From Dillenia suffruticosa (taxonomy: Eukaryota > Streptophyta > Magnoliopsida > Dilleniales > Dilleniaceae), in the NCBI GenBank assembly GCA_033439265.1, contig JAVTVX010000031.1:16784001-16848000 (forward strand): a DNA stretch of 64,000 nt, given 5' to 3'. The notes below the pieces were generated by a model that saw nothing but the letters and a program-made list of their open reading frames with translations, did not search any database and was not told where the DNA came from. This document shows, in pieces, positions 49,986 to 63,414 of this stretch. The first letter of the stretch is position 1, and each line of letters opens with the position of its first letter. The position numbers were made by a program, and so were the translations under genes.

Positions 49986-50743
49986 ATGAATTCAGCTTCA
50001 GGAGTCAAGGACCCGGAGGACGAGTCCGTGTCTGGAGCTATCGAGTCGACGACGACGAAGAGTTCCGAGAAAAACGAAGGAAGTGGTGGCGAAGAAGAGG
50101 TTGTAGACAAAACGGCGACAACATCCGAGGATCCTATGGACGAGGATTCTGTGAATCCCTCCACTGTTTTTAGTATTCGACTGAAACAACCTAGGTCTAA
50201 TTTGCAGCACAAAATGAGTGTTCCTGAACTCTGCCGCAATTTCAGGTTTGTTTTGAGCAAATTTTAGTTTTTGATGAAGAAAATGGAAATTTGTAAGACA
50301 TTGAATACTCGACTAAACTTTAACCTTACTCCCCCGTTTGTTGAATTCATAGAATGCGCCTTAAAAATGGCCGCTTTCGTGGAATTTTTCAAGTTTGGTA
50401 TGATATTTGTGAAATTTTTTGTGGAAATTAATGATGGGGTGGGAGTCTCATGAATTGGTCGCTGAATTTTGTAGGTGTAGAATTTGTTGAACTTTGATGT
50501 GTTTTAGGCTCGAGTCTTTTTTGGATGTTATCATTTGTGAAGGGTTTTGAATCATGGTATCCAGTTGTGTGACCTAGGATGGCGATGCGAGTGAGGAATA
50601 GAAATTGATTTTGGCGTCCTGTCCTTGTCCTTTTACTCTGAGAGTAAAATTTGCATCCTTCTATCCGGTTGTATACGATGAACATCCCTGATGGAGCCCT
50701 GCCTGCCTCTCTTCTCAACTTCTATGCGTCTCCCTGCCCGCGT

Positions 50744-50776
<33 letters not shown>

Positions 50777-50827
50777 ATGCTGTCATTTCCACCGTTACAA
50801 AAGTCACCTGGAGGACTTCTCCAAGGA

Positions 50828-50858
<31 letters not shown>

Positions 50859-52654
50859 TTTTTGGGGGGGGGGGGGGAAGGAAGGCAAAAAAAAAAAAAT
50901 TACAAAATGGAGGTGATGTTGTTGCAGGGGCCTCTTTCGACTTTATGCTTATTTTTTACCTTTCTTACGGACTTATTTTCACCTCAGTTTCGGGAGGGGT
51001 TGTTTGGAACAGGGTGGCTTACTTTCTACAACCTGTTTCTGTTCTTGCAAAAGCAAATCACGTTGTCACACGCAAACCATATCTGGATTAGTGAAAACTA
51101 CCCGTCAGGAAGGTAATGGTTAGATTTCTTGCTGCTTTATGTGAACATACAAATAGGATCAGTTAAGATTTGGAAAGGCTATAAAACTCCTCCAACTTCA
51201 AATCATTTGCTTGTTTGCTAAATTCACATTCAAAAACAATAATTCCCCTGTAGGGAAATCAATACCTATTTAACGCCTCTTTATTTTCTGGCAACTCATA
51301 TTACACAAGAAAATGAGTCTTTGGTTTCTAGTGAAGTCCTTTGGCTTATCTGCGAGGTGATTACCATTTTTGAATGTGAAAATGTGAAGGTAACAACTCA
51401 TATAAGACAAGGAACCAAAGCCACACCACTCATCATGCCAAAAATACTCTCAACCCATTACCCACTTTAAGCTTCAACATGCTCCTAGAAGTTTCTCATG
51501 TTCTCCTAATCTTATTTCACATATTCACCCTGCAAGGTTCAAAAACCTCATTAGACATCCAGACGTCCCATATTTAGCCACAATAACCTCTTTCCGAAGG
51601 GAGTTGTTCTCATCCAAGAACTTCCAAAACTTTTTCCACAACAGTGGCCTATAGAAGTCAAACAAGGATCAAATACCAAGACCTCCCTCTTGTTAAGGAC
51701 ATTTTACAGTGTCCCACTTCACTAGAGTAAAATTCTCTCCTTCATTCTCATTACTTCCCAAGGGGATCTTCTTAGGATAATCCGTAATCTTTTTGTGAGT
51801 GAAGCAGCAATGGGAAAAAGGACATATAATAAGCTGGAAGGTTAGAAAATGTGTTTTGATTAGATTTAGTCCCCTCCTCGCTTGCACCAAGGGAGGTATC
51901 CACTTTTCCAACTTGATAACTTTTTCTCAGACTTCTCCGTAACTCCATCCCAAGTAGCCTTCTAATTTTGTTTTGCTTCAAAGGGGATCCCCAATATGTA
52001 GGTGTTGGAGTCCCCACTTTCTACCCAAGAGTAGTTGTTAACAAACTACCATTAACCTTGTCACCCACTGGAATAATCTCAGTTTTTTTGCAGGATTCAC
52101 CTTCAAAGCAGATGCCATCTCGAAGATCAACAAAATACATTTGAGAAAGAAAATCCATTTTTATCATAGGATATTATTGTATCATCTGCGAACAAGAGGG
52201 GAGAGATAGAAAGAGCTACTTTCCCCCTTCTTTGATCCTTGAAACAAGTAATCCACTCCAATTTTGCTGTGTTGGAGAGCATTTTGCTTAGCATCCCCAT
52301 GACCAAGCTAAAAAGAAAAGGAGAGAGGATATCTCTTTTTCTCACACCTCAGAGAACTACAAAAGTGGCCACTAGAGGAACCATTCACTATTATTAAGAA
52401 AGAAGGTGAGACAGATTTCCAAATCCAAGCCATCCATAGGCCTGGTCTAGGATTTGCTTCCTTGGCGCAAATGCATACTGGATTTTCCTGATCACACCCT
52501 AACTAATCTCCTTTAACCTACCTGTTAACTCTTTCCTACAATAGCTTATATAGTCTTTACCTATCTAATGGGTCTAAAAGGGGTCCTTCTTCCTTCTTCC
52601 TTCTTCCTTCTTCCTTCTTCTTCTTCTTCTTCTTCTTCTTCTTCTTCTTCCCCT

Positions 52655-52686
<32 letters not shown>

Positions 52687-55600
52687 GGAATAGGGACTAG
52701 GAAAGTGCTAGTCAAATTTCTCACAAAATCATTTAAGACATGAAACTTGGCAAAAAAGTCTATTACCTCTTCTTAACCACTTCTCTATTCTCCTTATAAA
52801 GCCATCAAAAGCCAGAAGCCTTATCTCCATTGCATTCCTTTAAAGCTGCAACTACTTCCTCCTTAGAAAATGACCTCTCTAGTCAGCATGCTTTCTCCTC
52901 CTGTGTGGTACTGAAAACCATACCATCACCTTCGGTCTCCATGAGCTCTTTTTTGTGTACTGCTCCTTAAAATAATTGCATGTCCTCCTTCATACCTTTG
53001 CTCTAGTGAAGCACCTCCCCGTTGACTTCAATAGTTTGGTTTGGAATGGTATTTGCTATTTTGTGAAAGAAGCTTGTGTTTCTGCCCCCTTTGTTAAGCC
53101 AAAGAACCCTGGATTCCTGAATTTCAGTCTCTAAAAATCTCCTCCTTCCTCAAGACGTGCCCTCATTTTTGAGAGCTGGGCGCCTGTTTGCATCCTCTGC
53201 CCGAAGATTGTTGCTCAACTCCAAGTCGTGTAACCTATTTGTCTCTTCCAAAATTTGCTCTTTTTTAGCCTTCTCATCTCCAATTGACTTCTTGTTCCAA
53301 CACTTTAGGTGGTTCTTGTAATAACTTCGACTTTGTTACAAAAATATAGATAGCCTGAAGCTTTCTTTCCGAATATAGTGCCACTTAAAAATTGATATTG
53401 ACTACCAGATTGTGAACATTTCTATTCTCTAACTGGTATAAACCTGGATTGTCTAAGGATATGACTTGTGTCATGGGTTTAATTACGGCATTTAGGTTAT
53501 CCGTTCTCTTGAGACATGAACTAGGAATTAAACACAAATGTTGGCATGCAGGTGAGCACAAAAACCTTCAAAGCACAGCCATCATTGTTTCTTGTAAATG
53601 CAATGACAACTAAATTCTGCAAAATCTTGAATTCATATTGTATATGAGTGCCAATCTATGGCGTTATATTTTCCGGTATAGGCGCAAAATTTTTAGGAAA
53701 CCATTGCTTATGAGCAATATCCTGCTGACATATATAATTTTTCACTTGATTTTCATGCTTTGGATAGATTTAGATGCAGAATGGGAAAAACATATCTTTA
53801 TACACTTATTCATTCATCATATTCTTTGGCCATATCTGGCATCCAGGTCACAAGATTTGGTTTCAATTTATCCAAAGGAGTTTGACTTTAAATTCTCTTT
53901 TCGTTTTGTTTCAGTGCCGTTGCATGGTGTGGTAGGTTGAATGCTATAGCATGTGCATCAGAGACTTGTGCAAGAATCCCAAGGTTAGCCCATCACTTGT
54001 GTAAAGATTTTAAATTTCTCTCCTCTATCTTGAGAGAGTGTGCCGAAGCATGAAAACTTACTATGATGTTCCTTATACTCATCTAATGTGATTATTTGCT
54101 AGTCTCTTATGGTATTATATTGGAACTATTATTCCTTTAAATTCAGGGACACCATTGATGAAAATGAGAAGTTGAAGGCTAACGTCGCAAATAATGGCAT
54201 CCTGCTTTGTCGCTTTTCCTCCTTATTGTATCATTTGGGTCTGACGATAACATGATTTAGTAGCTATATGGGATGTCCTTGTCAAGTTGTTGTTGTGGTT
54301 ATCCTATTTTTTGTTAATTTTGTTCTTGTTATTTGCTCTAAAAAAGGAGAAAAGTACATTGTGGAGAACGAGATGCTCTCCATACTAATGTAATATTTGT
54401 TCCTATTCTGTTTGGCAAGATCTGCCACATTTATGGCCAAAAAATGTAATTAAATGATGTTGTTTGCATTGCAGAACTGCTTTCTTTGTTATTGGTTTAG
54501 AAGGTGACTGACATATAAGCATTATGTATTAAAGTAGTTGGCTAACCTGCGACTGGGTAGCACCATGGCAATTAGCAAAAGCTTGTTTCAGTTTGATCAA
54601 TTTATATTAATGTTTCCTTTTTGTAGCTCTACTGCAAATCCACCATTTTGGATCCCTATACATGTTGTCAATCCTGAGCGTCCTACTGAGTGTACAGTAT
54701 TCAATGTCACAGCAGGTAAGTTCAAGCTTCTGCTTTACTGTGGCATCATTGTGGTTTAATATTTTGGAAAGTGATATATAATATTTTTAATGGTTTGAAC
54801 ATTCATTGACTTGGTAATGTAGAGATACTGCATGCTATGGCTTTAGAGCTCAGGGTGGAGACCTAAAATCTCCTGGTTTTGTAAACCATGAATACTTTTT
54901 CCATAATTTGATTCTCCTCGTGCAAGTATCTCAAAGCCTACCTTCTTTTGTTTTATTTATTTGATAGTAAAAGGAAGAGGAAGGCAAAAAAGTAAAGAAA
55001 AAAGAGAGGTTGGGGGGTAAAGTAACAAAAGCTCTCTGATATCTCTGTATTGCAGAGAGTAATTCCTCTAGGGAAAACAGCTGCTAATATCGATAGAGTT
55101 GCTAAGAAAACTACCCTGTTCCTAGCAAGTGAATGCTAAGGGGATAAACTTTTGTGGTTACAATCAGCATCTGTTGCAGCCTGTTATTCCTCTTACAGAA
55201 TAGAGAAAGGTCCTAATATTCTTGAATTCCTCTCTAGCCAAATGTATCATCCAATAGCAAGCCAAACACAAAATTCAGAGGTTTATAAACACTTACTGCT
55301 TCCAAAACCCTCTAATTATCAAGAAACTCAATCATGTAGCAGAAGAGGTCCAAATTTCTCTGTAGATATCAAAAAGGCAAGGCCATGATGACCTAGATAA
55401 CTTATAGTGGAGGAAGAGATGATTTCAAGTCTCGTTTCTCCTCTGGTATGTTACAAGAATATTAGGATGGACATCTAACTCGCAATTTAGTAGTGTTAAT
55501 CCGGTCAAGGACTAGTGACCAAATGAAGGCTTTAACCTTAAGCTGTACTTTACTTTTCTGTGATAGATCCATAGAAACAGGAAAAGAGTTTTGGTCAAGT

Positions 55601-58600
55601 GTGGGTAAGGCCATCAAAAGGAGAATTGCAAGTGAAGGCACTAGAATTGTGAACTTTGAGGACTTTTACAGTGTTCCTACATTTTAGGCTGATAACCTTA
55701 TCAATCTCTGAGTCAGTGATGTTGGTGAGATAATTCTTGAATCAGATTCCATAGCAAAAGCAAGATTCTCATCTTGTGGATCAAATGTGGGTTTTGTATA
55801 TATGTTACCATTTGAAAATAATTAGGTCTAGTTGCTAGGGCACCAATTACTATACGAGTTATTATTGTCGAATCAAAGGAGCTTTCTAGAACTTTCTTTG
55901 TTCTTCAAGAGGCTAGATTAGTAGTTCTTTATCTCCTTGCCTATTATTTGTAGGGCTGGAATGTTGATTAAACAGCTTATGCAAGGTGGAAAAAGGGGTT
56001 CGCTTTAGGATTTTAACATGGGTTGGAGGGAATCAGGAAAGGGTAGTACTTTCTCATCTCCTGTTAGCTGGCAGATAAATATTGTGGTTTTGTGATGCCA
56101 ACGAGGATTAGATTTAAAACTTGAGGTGCATCATCATGATCTTATTGCTGCTACTAGATAAAAGTAAAAGGGGTTCTTGTTCCTATGGTTGGACTAGATT
56201 ACTTATTTTGGGATCCTTGGTGACCGTGTGGGAGAGGATATATCAATGATTGTGCTTGAGTTGCTAGTTGTAGTAAACAAAATATGCCTATTACTTATGA
56301 AAGTATTCCATTGGTGGGAATCTGACTGTTGTCTTTGGATCTTGTGATTGCTAGCATGTACAGGAGACTAGATAACTGTAAGTCTGTTTTCCTCTCTTTA
56401 CAAGGGCACGTCACTTTCACTTGACGCTTGTGTATCTGGCATGCGAGGGAATTCCCTGCTATTTTTTTTTCTTTTTGTATTTCATTACTTTGTTTAGAAT
56501 TCTTGATGGTATAGCTGAGAGATTAGAGAATGTTGATCAGGGATTTCCTTTCTCTAGATTGAGATGAAAGAAAAAATTTGATTACTTAGTATATGATACG
56601 GAAATTTATGTGGGACAACTAGCCAATATGTAATATCTGAAGATCTGCTTTATTGGGACTTTGAGCCTCATTAACCCCCTTGATTGCTGGTGAATGAGTA
56701 GTCTTATTCAATTCGAATTAAAATTTTGGTGTTTGATTGTTTATTTTTTGATTTAGTATTTTAACATTGTTGTGATGTATTTGGCTATGCAAGTAAGATG
56801 TGCATCATCTAACACTTTTTTTTTTTTTTTTTAATTTTTGGAGTGGAGGGTTATGCGGAATATGGCTTGTGATGTGGACTGATTGCAACTTTCTTTTTAA
56901 GCAAGCAGAGAATTACAAAGATGACTAAGTCTCATCTATTGTATTATTTTGTAGGTTGATTATTACTAGGGCCTTGATAATTGTGGTGTTGGATTCTTTC
57001 ACAGATTCTCCACGGGACTCGGTTCAATTTATTGAATGGTCACCTGTTTCTTGCTCACGTGCGCTATTAGTAGCCAATTTCCATGGAAGGATAACCATCT
57101 GGAGTCAGCCCTCTCAAGTACCGTGCCCTTCTGACCTTTTTTTTTTTTTTTTTTTGATAGAACATTCTTTATGTATTTATTTTGCCTTCATAAAATTCTT
57201 GATACTTGATATATAAACTTTAACAAATATTGATATTGTTTTTGAATGAATATTGAGTTTGTTTTCTCGCCCTTTGTTTCCTGCAAGTTGTAATTAGTGT
57301 TTGAAAGCCTTACGGTTTAACATTTTCAGATGATATACAATATAGAATTCCATGTTCCTATATTCTCACCCTTCATTTTAATTTGTGCTTCGTAGATTTT
57401 AATCTGATCTGCCAGGGGCCTAAGGATTCATGTAGGCAAGTTCCATTAGTTATGTAGTGGTACTGTGTTAATCATTGCTTGCATATCTTATTTGGTTATA
57501 TTAGATTCTGCAAGATTTACGCAATAATTAAATATGAGAGCAGCCGAAAGCTTTCCTACTGCAGTATTAAATCTATTGGAAGGGGAGTGGAATGGAGGGG
57601 GACGGTCATGTTTCTCTATTTGTATTTTATTGTAGAATGGGAAGCTGACAGAGCTCCTATGAAGACAAAAGAGAGACTTATGGATGATGGCCTTTATGTT
57701 ATTTTATTTACTGATTTTGTTTCTTGATAAGCAAATGGGGACATGTTATTAGTATGTTTCTTTTCTACATGGGTTGAAATAGCAGAACATAGGTTTTTAC
57801 CCATCAACTTTAGAAACAGAATGAATGTTTTTGAACTGATTTGCCTCACACTGTAAAAGACGTAGAACTATTGGAGAATTGTATTTCTTTTAACAAAATA
57901 ATTTGACTTTTTTGTTTCCTTGAAATTTTGCATAGAAATAGTTCATTCACTGCCTTAAAAGGAGTATATTCTTTCGGTTTCCTGCATGTGCCACGTAATT
58001 CCCTCGTACACCAAGATAACTGAAATTCTCCTTGAGCTCATGTGATTTGATTGATGAAACAGGGGCCTGCTAATCTGGTACGTGATGCTAGTTGTTGGCA
58101 GCGTGAGCATGAGTGGCGGCAAGATATTGCAGTTGTTACAAAGTGGCTATCGGGGGTGTCACCGGTATGTCATCTTCCTTTTGCTTTAAGTTCCCTTCTT
58201 TTTTTTGGGGGGGGGAGGTGTGGAGAAAATAAAATGAGGAGAAATTTAGCTAGGGTTATGGGTTGAGACAAGTTCAAGTCGGTGTGCAAAGCTTCCACTT
58301 TTGGCAGGTAGGAAGGCTCAATAGAATGTAGCCTTAGCAATGCAAGCGCTGAGATGGTAGATTGTTCATTAGCTCCAAACATTATGTACATCTAGCATTT
58401 GCATATACTTTTAGAAAGTAAGGAAAAACATAAATGCCTCTTAAATTAGTTGAGAGCAAGTGTTTACTTGGTGGTGAATGAGAGAAATGGGTTTATATGC
58501 TGATCCCATTTAGTTGGGTTGGAAAATTTTGTTGACTTTAGACAGAATAAAAGCTCTTTGTGAGATGGGAATTTATGGTGTTTGTGGAGCCCTTCCTTTC

Positions 58601-61600
58601 TTTGTTTGGTCTTTGATAGGCTTTGTTTCCTTCTATGTCAAATTAGTATCGGTGGCTTTCCTCAAAAACAAGTAGTACAACGAATACAAAGTCAACTTTT
58701 GAGGAAAAGTTTGTTCAGCAGAGGCCTCAAAATCCAGGTTTGATCTCTTTTAGTTTCTTCAGTGTGTCTTTGATGTGCTTTTCTGTTTGTTAATATCAAT
58801 ATGTTAGTGTTACTCTTCCCAAGATCTTAGCAGTTTTGACTTCCAGATTGACAAATATGTTAGTTCACCATACTATTTTCGGATTATTGATAATACGACA
58901 AACTGAGCCTTAATCCCAAATTTTGGGGTCGGCTGTTTTCGGATTATTGATATGCCACAATATTCTTGTCACTTTCTGCACTGCAATCTATTGGCCAAGA
59001 TTTTTGTGGTTGACTGTCATTTTTCTTTTAGTATGGAGCACAGTTTGTTGAAGTAGCCAGGGATAGACTTCTTGTCTTTCCTTTTCCTTTGATTTTTTTT
59101 TTTTTGGGGGGGGGGGAAGGGTTTGGGTAATGGAAAACATGTTATGGAGCTTTTGGACATTAGGGCGACTTGGAGGAGATGTTGTGACACCTATGTGCCA
59201 TTTCTTTGTGTTGGTTGTGGCATTTGACAATCTTGTAGGAAGGCACTTCAGAACAATGGATGGAGCATGGTTAACATGTCAGGAAGAATAAGATGTTGTC
59301 TTGTAACTCATTTAAATTTTTAGAAAACTTTATGAACTTCAGCTGCTACTTTGATGATTTTTTTCATCGTCCCATGATTTTCTTGTAGTGCTATTCTCGT
59401 TTTGCAAATTGCATGTGTTCTAGTTCTTTCTTTATGTTCTATTTTTTATACATAACTAGTGTTATAGAATAAGGGGCTAAAGATACGATATGATGCAAAC
59501 AAAGTTTGCCGGATGGTGAAAAGTGCGGGATTCAAATGAGAGCATGTGATCTGCTATAGTTGAGACTATTATCAGATGATTTTTTTCCCTTCCATCTTTA
59601 ATATTTCTGGCATTGTAAATGTCTTAATATAGCATGACTCTCTTCAGTGCAATCGGTTGATTTAATATTTCTGGGATTCAAATGATTTTTTTTCCTTCCA
59701 TCTTTTTGGTTTTTACTCTCCATGCTGACTACGGATGGTGAGAAGTGTGGGATTCAAATGAGAGCATGTGATCTGCTATAATTGAGACTATTATGTAGCC
59801 AACAGATGATTATTTTTTTGCCTTCCCATCTTTAATATTTCTGGCATTGTAAATGACTTAATGTAGCATGATTCTCTGCATTCCAATCTTTTGGTTTTAT
59901 TTCCTTCTTTTTGGTTTTTACTCTCTGTGCTGACTACAGATAAGTGGCCAAATTTTCTGTGCGCTTGTTCGGTTTTCTCATCTGGTTCTGTCCAACTGCA
60001 TTGGTCCCAATGGCCACCATCTCAGAGTAATGCACCCTCAAAATGGTTTTGCACGAGTAAAGGACTTTTGGGAGCTGGGCCTAGTGGTATTATGGCTGCT
60101 GATGCAATTATAACAGATACTGGTGCCATGCATGTGGCAGGTGTTCCAATTGTAAACCCATCTACAGTTGTTGTTTGGGAGGTAACACCTGGTGCGGGGA
60201 ATGGATTTCAAGCAACTCCAAAGTTGAATGCAACAAATGGACTTGTCCCACCTTCACTTAATCCTCCTTCTTGGGTAGGCTTTGCCCCTCTGGCTGCATA
60301 TTTATTTAGTTGGCAAGAGTATTTTGGGCTTGAAGCAAAGCAAGGGAGAAAGTTGACATATCAAGATTTTGCTGACATGGTATCACTTCATTGCTCACCA
60401 GTTTCAAATTTTTCTGCTTATGTGTCTCCGGAGACTGCAGCACAAACAGCAGCAACGACTACATGGGGCTCAGGGGTCACCGCAGTTGCCTTTGATCCAA
60501 CCAGAGGGGGCTCTGTGATAGCTGTTGTGATAGTTGAGGGTATGATCGACATCTTTCGTAAACAAATTTCGTAGTTGCCTACTTTCCTCTCTCTGTGTGT
60601 GTTGGGGGAGAAAAGAGGGGAGGGTTCAAAGATTGATAGTCATGATGGTTTTGTGTGAGAGGTTGTGAACTAATTATCATATTCAATTTGCAACTATGAA
60701 ATAAATATTTTTGTTCTGTAATTTCTTTCTGGAAATTCATAAGATTTTCATTTCTGTTAATGAGATGATTCATTCTTGGTCATGATATATATTTTGTGCT
60801 ATTCTGTTGCAGTTTGATGCTAAATTGCATATCAGGCTGTTCAGAAGCAAATTCCTGTTGTTTCACAACATGTACCCGACATTTGTAAAACATTAGAAAG
60901 GCCTAACGTCTTTTGTTTTTCTCTTGTAATGGTTTTTATTTTTAGTTTCTTTTTGGTCTCTGATGTACTTGCTGGTGATCCTGTAGATCTCTTACGTTGG
61001 GGCACTCTCTTGGACCTTGGTGGTTGTCACATTTAAATTTCTTCCTGTGTAACTTCATACATGGAACGTTGTCATTTAAATCCTACGTGGTTGGCCAAAC
61101 ATTCTTTATTTTCTGATTCAGAATTTTCCACTCCCTCCTTAAGATGTGCCTGTTATCATTTTTACCTTTTTCTGCTCCAAATTATCTTGCTATTGTTGAA
61201 GTTCATCTAAAATGAACTTCTACCTCGCCCTTTCTGTTCCCCCCTGAAAATTCTTTCATGCCTCTCCAGTTGTGCACTATCATTTGATTTTAAATCAAGT
61301 CTGAGAATTTATGATTTGAATCCATATCTTTCTGTCAGTTTGTTGAACTCAAGTTTCTAAACATTTAAGTGTGAGAAATAAATTTGAGAATTGACAAAAA
61401 ATGCCTGCACATCTCTTCATTGCATGTCAGTATTGTTCAAATTTAACTAAAGTTTGAGCATTCTGTTTGAAACCTCATGTTTGTGTCAGAGTTTGGTGAA
61501 CCTAAGGCTCTTAATATTGATTACGAATCTGTTTGCTTGTGTAGGGCAATATATGTCCCCTTATGATCCAGATGAGGGTCCATCAATTACAGGATGGAGA

Positions 61601-63414
61601 GTGCAACGATGGGAGTCATCTCTGCAGCCTGTTGTTCTTCATCAGATATTTGGGAATCCTGCATCCAGTTTTAGCGGGCAGACACCCATGCAGACAGTTT
61701 GGGAGAGAAAAGTAAACAAATCCATTACACCGACAAGTGACTATAAGTCTCATCAGGCTGCCGTGACTGGACCAACCTCTGATGTGCAAAACCTATCTGA
61801 TTCTGCTGTCGAGAGGGTGGTCAGTTTTGATCCTTTTGATCTTCCAAGTGATGTTAGGACGCTTGCCCGCATTGTATATTCTGGTCATGGTGGTGAGGTT
61901 GCTGTTGCCTTTCTTCGAGGTGGTGTCCACATATTTTCTGGCGCAAACTTCGCACCTGTTGATAACTACCAAATAAATGTTGGCTCTGCAATTGCTGCTC
62001 CTGCATTTTCTTCTACAAGTTGCAGTTCAGCTTCTGTTTGGCATGACAATAATAGGGATCAGACCATATTGAAGATTATTCGGGTTCTTCCTCCTCCTGT
62101 CCGAAGTAGTCAAGTAAATGCAAACTCATCCATTTGGGAACGTGCAATTGCTGACAGGTGATCTTATGAAATTCATTGTTATTTATCTGCTACATGTTTG
62201 AGAGTAGATAATTAATTTAGTGACATAGATGATATTAATTCACTTGCTTGAAGAAGGGGCAGGAAGAGATGACTGATTTAAGAGAGTTCATATTTTAGGG
62301 CAATCTGCATTTTGATGCCAGGGTTTGGAACAAGTTGTTTTAATGGCTTTTCAAAGGCCAAGTAGAATATGCTTTATAGAATTAAGGGATAATTCACATG
62401 ACAACATTCAATTGAATAGCAGAGAGCACCTTATTAGGGGAATTTATGTGCTCACTGTGTTAGGGAACTTCTGACTGGAGGCAGAGTGTGCAGCACTTGT
62501 CAGCTCTCAGTCTCACACAACATAGCTGATGTTGAACCATGCCTTAAGGGCAAAGCAGGGATTTCATCATAGTGAAGGAAGAGAAGAAATAGAAGCACGC
62601 AGAGGAGGATGAAGGTTAAGAAAGAGGAGATGAAACAAGGCTGACATAGACAATAGGTTTCTAAAAGCTTGGAACTTGTTATTTTACTAGATTTGTGCTT
62701 AGATAAAGTTCACAATATAAGGTTGAATTATGTTATGGTAAGCAAAGTTTGTATCCCTTTTCTTAAAAGGGAATATTTCATTAAAATGAAATTAAGTTCT
62801 CATATCATTGTATTATTTTTTGATCCAATCGTAAATTTTATTTCAAAAATGAAGTAGGATCTGGTTGTAAAGCACTAACTGCTCCATAATTTTGATCAAG
62901 AGGCAAATTTTATCAATCCAACCATTATTTCATGCTAAAGGCCTAGCCCATTTTCAAACTCATCAGAAATTACTAATGGTTGTCGCGATTAAGTTGAAAA
63001 ATCATTTTATGTTGCAACAAGTGCACAACCATGGGACTCTGTGAATTACCTCATAATGATTTTTTCCTGCATCAAAACTAGTGTTTGAATTGTTGAAAGT
63101 TGATTACTATTAAAAGTTACTGAGTGGTGTAGTTGTGATTTTGATCCATGCATGGAAGTCTCAGTTCCTGACATTTGTACACTGTGACTTACGTGGCGAG
63201 AATTAAGCCCCTAAAAGATGTTCTAAGAATGCTCAAGCCTCTAAACTAGAACTTATGCTGCATCAAATTTACATTTCATTTTCGCAAGATACTTTCTAAA
63301 CTGCTGCTATGGATTATTTGTTTTGTCAGAGCAGGTTTTGGTGGAGTCTTTTGGTTGGAGTTGATTGGTGGGATGCTGTAGGCTGCACACAAAGTGCTGC
63401 CGAGGATGGTATTG
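49986..63414 (+). CDS. MED16: Mediator complex subunit 16 (MED16/SFR6), 5' part, runs off the right edge
   Basis: Exons in view: 49986-50245, 53915-53983, 54627-54715, 57005-57117, 58063-58164, 58647-58737, 59940-60539, 61545-62157, 63335-63414; 2017 nt, 672 codons with the last codon split, so the C-terminal half lies beyond the window. MED16 is a tail-module subunit linking transcription factors to RNA polymerase II; in Arabidopsis (SFR6) it is needed for cold acclimation, iron and defence responses. The sequence shows an acidic, low-complexity N-terminus, then HKMSVPELCRNF and an N-terminal WD-repeat propeller with VAWCGRLNAIACASETCARI, PRDSVQFIEWSP, ANFHGRITIW and TKWLSGVSPYRWL. Conserved blocks GLLGAGPSGIMAADAIITD, GQYMSPYDPDEGPSITGWRV and RFWWSLLVGVDWWDAVGCTQ follow. 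Start is the first ATG of the frame after the CT-rich leader. Reading phase is kept across all nine exons. Confidence 0.95.
50750..50880. repeat. GC/GA/TA/T/G compound simple repeats in MED16 intron 1
   Basis: A short GC run leads into a GA repeat ending near 50777. About 50 bases later a TA repeat (about 50828-50850) is followed by a T tract and a G tract to about 50878. Confidence 0.9.
51400..53340 (-). mobile_element. L1-type LINE relic in MED16 intron 1
   Basis: On the minus strand, blocks of a plant L1-like reverse transcriptase appear in order: LNKGGRNTSFFHKIANTIPN (about 53035-53100), FSKEEVVAALKECNGDKASG (about 52810-52875), SPFLFSLVMGMLSKML and LLFADDTII (about 52170-52325), YWGSPLKQNK (about 51970) and NLPAYYMSFFPLLL with LVKWDTVKC (51700-51850). 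Stops and frame changes separate them, and a TTCC/TTC/poly-T microsatellite interrupts the element at 52583-52684. Boundaries are approximate. The YADD-type box (FADD) survives here, but the reading frame does not. It differs in clade from the RTE copies in WAPL. Confidence 0.8.
52583..52684. repeat. TTCC then TTC then poly-T microsatellite
   Basis: Compound simple repeat within the L1 relic: TTCC-type units to about 52620, TTC units to 52650, then a long T tract. Confidence 0.9.
58893..58935 (-). mobile_element. 43-bp RTE 3'-end insertion in MED16 intron 6
   Basis: The sequence TTTTCGGATTATTGATA occurs at 58876-58892 and exactly again at 58936-58952. The 43 bases between them, read on the minus strand, contain GCCGACCCCAAAATTTGGGA then TTAAGGCTCAGTTTGT, the same 3' terminus that ends the RTE LINEs at 12560-12595 and 17910-17948. 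It is therefore a severely 5'-truncated RTE copy, or a short element that borrows the RTE tail, with a perfect 17-bp target-site duplication. Confidence 0.82.
59511..59939. repeat. Two-copy tandem duplication before MED16 exon 7
   Basis: Copy 1 (59511-59732) and copy 2 (59733-59939) both contain GGATGGTGA, GATTCAAATGAGAGCATGTG, GAGACTATTAT, CATCTTTAATATTTCTGGCA and TTTTTGGTTTTTACTCTC, then TGCTGACTAC. Copy 2 ends in the real exon 7 acceptor (TGACTACAG at 59931-59939); copy 1 ends TGACTACGG and has lost the AG. Copy 1 also carries an extra internal repeat of the GGGATTCAAATG and CCTTCCATCTTT words. Confidence 0.85.
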
